Shown: piece by piece, positions 62,067 through 64,000 of the stretch
How positions within the stretch are numbered: the first letter of the stretch is position 1
Layout of the letters: every line of letters starts with the position of its first letter
NCBI GenBank assembly: GCA_009823505.1
Contig: VZQC01013973.1
Coordinates: 111,756-175,755 of the forward strand
Reading direction: 5' to 3'
Length of the DNA stretch: 64,000 nt
Source of the DNA: Rhizomys pruinosus
Lineage: Eukaryota > Chordata > Mammalia > Rodentia > Spalacidae
Made by a program: the position numbers and the translations under genes
Notes under the pieces: model-generated
What the model was told of the DNA's origin: nothing
Database searches by the model: none
What the model saw: the letters and a program-made list of their open reading frames with translations, nothing else

Positions 62067-63332
62067 CTGGACCAAAGAAGGAAAGTTCTAGAGTGGGAAC
62101 TCTACCAGACTTCCCAATGACACACTGTCACTGTAAACAGTGAGAACGAATGAGTGTCCTCAACATTCACTCTCTCACACAACCAGGGATGGGCTGGGGA
62201 GGACCACGGGATCACAGAGATGTCCTGCTATTGACTGGCTGTGTTTGCCCGTGTGTCCCTGTGGGAAGACGGCCTGAGCCGCCGGACTACAGGGTACACC
62301 CATCATCTCCAAAAGTGGCCACGGCCCCTCTTCTTGGCTCTGGTGGGGCCTGAAACTCCAGAAGTGCGAAAACAACCAGAGCACACCTTAAAAATGCGAA
62401 AACAACTAAAACACATCTTCTCGTGTCTTGTCTCCAGACAAGTGAGGCAGCTGAAGTTGCCAATGGCCTGTGGTTACCTGGTGACTAGGATTACAACTTC
62501 ACTTGGATTGTGACTGAAGGAGTGAGGTCACTTCCTAGGAGGTTATCTCCCCCCTCCCCCCCAGTCTCAATCTCATAAAAGGCCTTTTCTAAGGCTGCCT
62601 GTGCTGCTGACTGCCCCTCTTTCCCATTTCTGTGTGGAAAAGGGACACAGTTCCATCAGTACACCCATGCCACCACACCTACCACACCTAGGAAGTTACT
62701 CCCAGACCTCTTCCAGCCACTCCCACAAATAACCACCCCCACAATTCTGCCAGGCAGTGTCCTGTGACCTCAACTACAGAGACCTCCACCCCCACCTCCT
62801 TTTGCCTCCAGGGAGCAGCACTTACTCCCTCTATGACCCCATTGCCTGCTACCCAAGGACCATCTATAGACCTGGGTGAGCCTTCCTCAGATTGCTGAAT
62901 ATCAGCATGGAGAATCTTCTAACACTACAAAAGGTTTGTTCCTGGTCTCAGAAGTGCACATAACCTTAGCAGTGCTGGGAACACATCCGACACACAGTTA
63001 TACATCAGCACAGATTTGCCCCAAGACTGAATGCCAAGCTCTATGCAGCTGGCAATTTGTTGTGAAATGAAATAAAGTCAAAAACACCCGCTCAACAAAG
63101 GTGAGCTCAGATATTCCAAGAAACACCACCAATGACCTAACTCCACTAGGTCCCACTGCATAAACAAAGACCATGAAAGATCCAGACAAGGTGTCTGCTC
63201 CAGGAATGAAGTACATCTATCACAGTGTTCTCTGAGAAGAGCAAAACAGTTGGTGCACAAGACGACGCTTTCAAAATAGGAATTATAAATTCATTTATGG
63301 AACTCAAAGACAATATAAGTAGAGGACTAAAT
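62067..63332. other. No recognisable gene
   Basis: If the RalGDS-like exon has an upstream exon it should lie here on the minus strand, but I could not identify it. A CATAAAAGGCC sequence at 62574 is on the wrong strand for that gene. Confidence 0.45.
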
Positions 63333-63347
63333 AAAGGAGAAACTCAG

Positions 63348-63622
63348 GGGCTGGAGAGATAGCCTAGTGGTTAAGAGCACCAACTGCTCTTGCAGAGGAC
63401 CCGGGTTTAATCCCCAGCACCCACATGGTGGCTATGAACTGTGTAACTCCAATTCCAGGAGAACTCCAGTACCAGGGGAATCCGAGATCCTCTTCTGACC
63501 TCTGCAGCACTGCACAACACAGGTGCACAAACCTACATACAGACTGTACATTCATACACACACAAAAATAAATAAAATTAATTTTAAAAAAAGAGTGCCG
63601 ACTGCTCTTAAAAAAAAAAAAA
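63348..63622 (+). repeat. B2 SINE, young duplicated form, with target duplication
   Basis: Both body segments (AACTCCAATTCCAGGAG, AACTCCAGTACCAGGGG). Target duplication AAAGGAGAAACTCAG at 63333-63347 and 63623-63637. The tail contains an extra piece, GAGTGCCGACTGCTCTT, copied from the B2 head. Confidence 0.95.
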
Positions 63623-63774
63623 AAAGGAGAAACTCAGTCACTAAAATTTTAAAAGAAGTGGAGATTCTCAGCCAGACTGGATTAAGTGGAAGAGAGAATA
63701 TCAAGGCGTGAAGACAAGGCAGAAGAATTGAATCCCTCAACATAATTCAAGACCCAGTAAAATTAAAATAAATC

Positions 63775-64000
63775 CCTTTCCCAAGGCCCAGGGAACAAAT
63801 TGCGGAAGAGGAGGCATGGTAAAATGTAAGGGCTGCGGAGAGATAGGGGTGAATCATGAGACTACAGCAATATAGTCTGGACTCCTAATTGATCAACATG
63901 CCTGTGCATACAAGCTTCTCCAACTGGACTATGGGAACCTTGGGTTGTTCAAAATTTGGACATAGATACTTGCAAAATGCACCAATTACCTAATTGTATG
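63775..64000 (+). mobile_element. L1-like retroposon 3' end, cut by window edge
   Basis: Matches 4050-4290 and 22590-22760 (GCGGAAGAGGAGGCATGG, GAATCATGAGACTACAGC, CAAGCTTCTCCAACTGG) and closely resembles the 4-kb copy. Confidence 0.75.

Noticed and set aside
62570..62590. CATAAAAGGCC as a possible TATA box
   Set aside because: No gene start follows on the plus strand and the nearby RalGDS-like exon is on the minus strand.

Overview
This window is mammalian nuclear DNA from a rodent, most likely a muroid. It is packed with B1 (7SL-derived) and B2 (tRNA-derived) SINEs in both orientations, ID-like repeats, L1 fragments, endogenous retrovirus and MaLR-type LTRs, and long CA, GA, ATCC and CT microsatellites. 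The consensus of the B1 and B2 copies differs from the mouse forms I know, so the species may be an early-branching or non-murine muroid. No intact protein-coding gene is visible. There is one assembly gap (37241-37851) and three isolated N bases (2723, 17452, 19958).

Layout. 1-4.4 kb: SINEs, an ID-like tandem array, an LTR-like block and a local direct duplication carrying an L1-like insertion. 4.4-8.3 kb: an unusually CpG-rich, noisy block whose repeats look randomly damaged. 8.3-13 kb: SINEs and microsatellites. 13.2-14.2 kb: the 3' end of an old retrovirus-like element. 14.27-33.70 kb: a CYP3A cytochrome P450 pseudogene on the minus strand. Exons 3 to 11 can each be placed with splice sites and compared with the canonical CYP3A exon lengths. 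It is broken in at least five separate ways, including a 1.34-kb L1-like insertion inside exon 8 with a perfect 17-bp target-site duplication. A JAK1 processed pseudogene (30.98-33.06 kb, plus strand) lies antisense in its intron 3. 34-42 kb: SINEs, L1 fragments and the assembly gap. 42.4-50.9 kb: a degraded retrovirus-like element with two similar LTR-like ends, a tRNA-His-type primer binding site and a short gag-like start. 55.47-57.55 kb: a complete MaLR/ERVL-type element (LTR, tRNA-Leu-type primer site, internal region, LTR).

58.3-62.1 kb: pieces of a RalGDS-like (RasGEF N-terminal/REM domain) gene on the minus strand, with a duplicated REM exon, a frameshift, and a linker made of 23-residue repeats. 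Its largest intron holds a 34-bp minisatellite of about 33 units. Nearly every unit carries a decamer matching the p53 half-site consensus RRRCWWGYYY. This array and the exactly datable decay of the CYP3A copy are the two most interesting things here.

The window shows no functional pathway. It is a decayed part of a CYP3A-type cluster invaded by successive waves of retroelements. The youngest are B2 copies that share an internal duplication and have near-perfect target-site duplications. Exon boundaries of the pseudogenes were read directly from the sequence. Family names come from recognised protein motifs. Repeat boundaries are approximate unless a target-site duplication is given.
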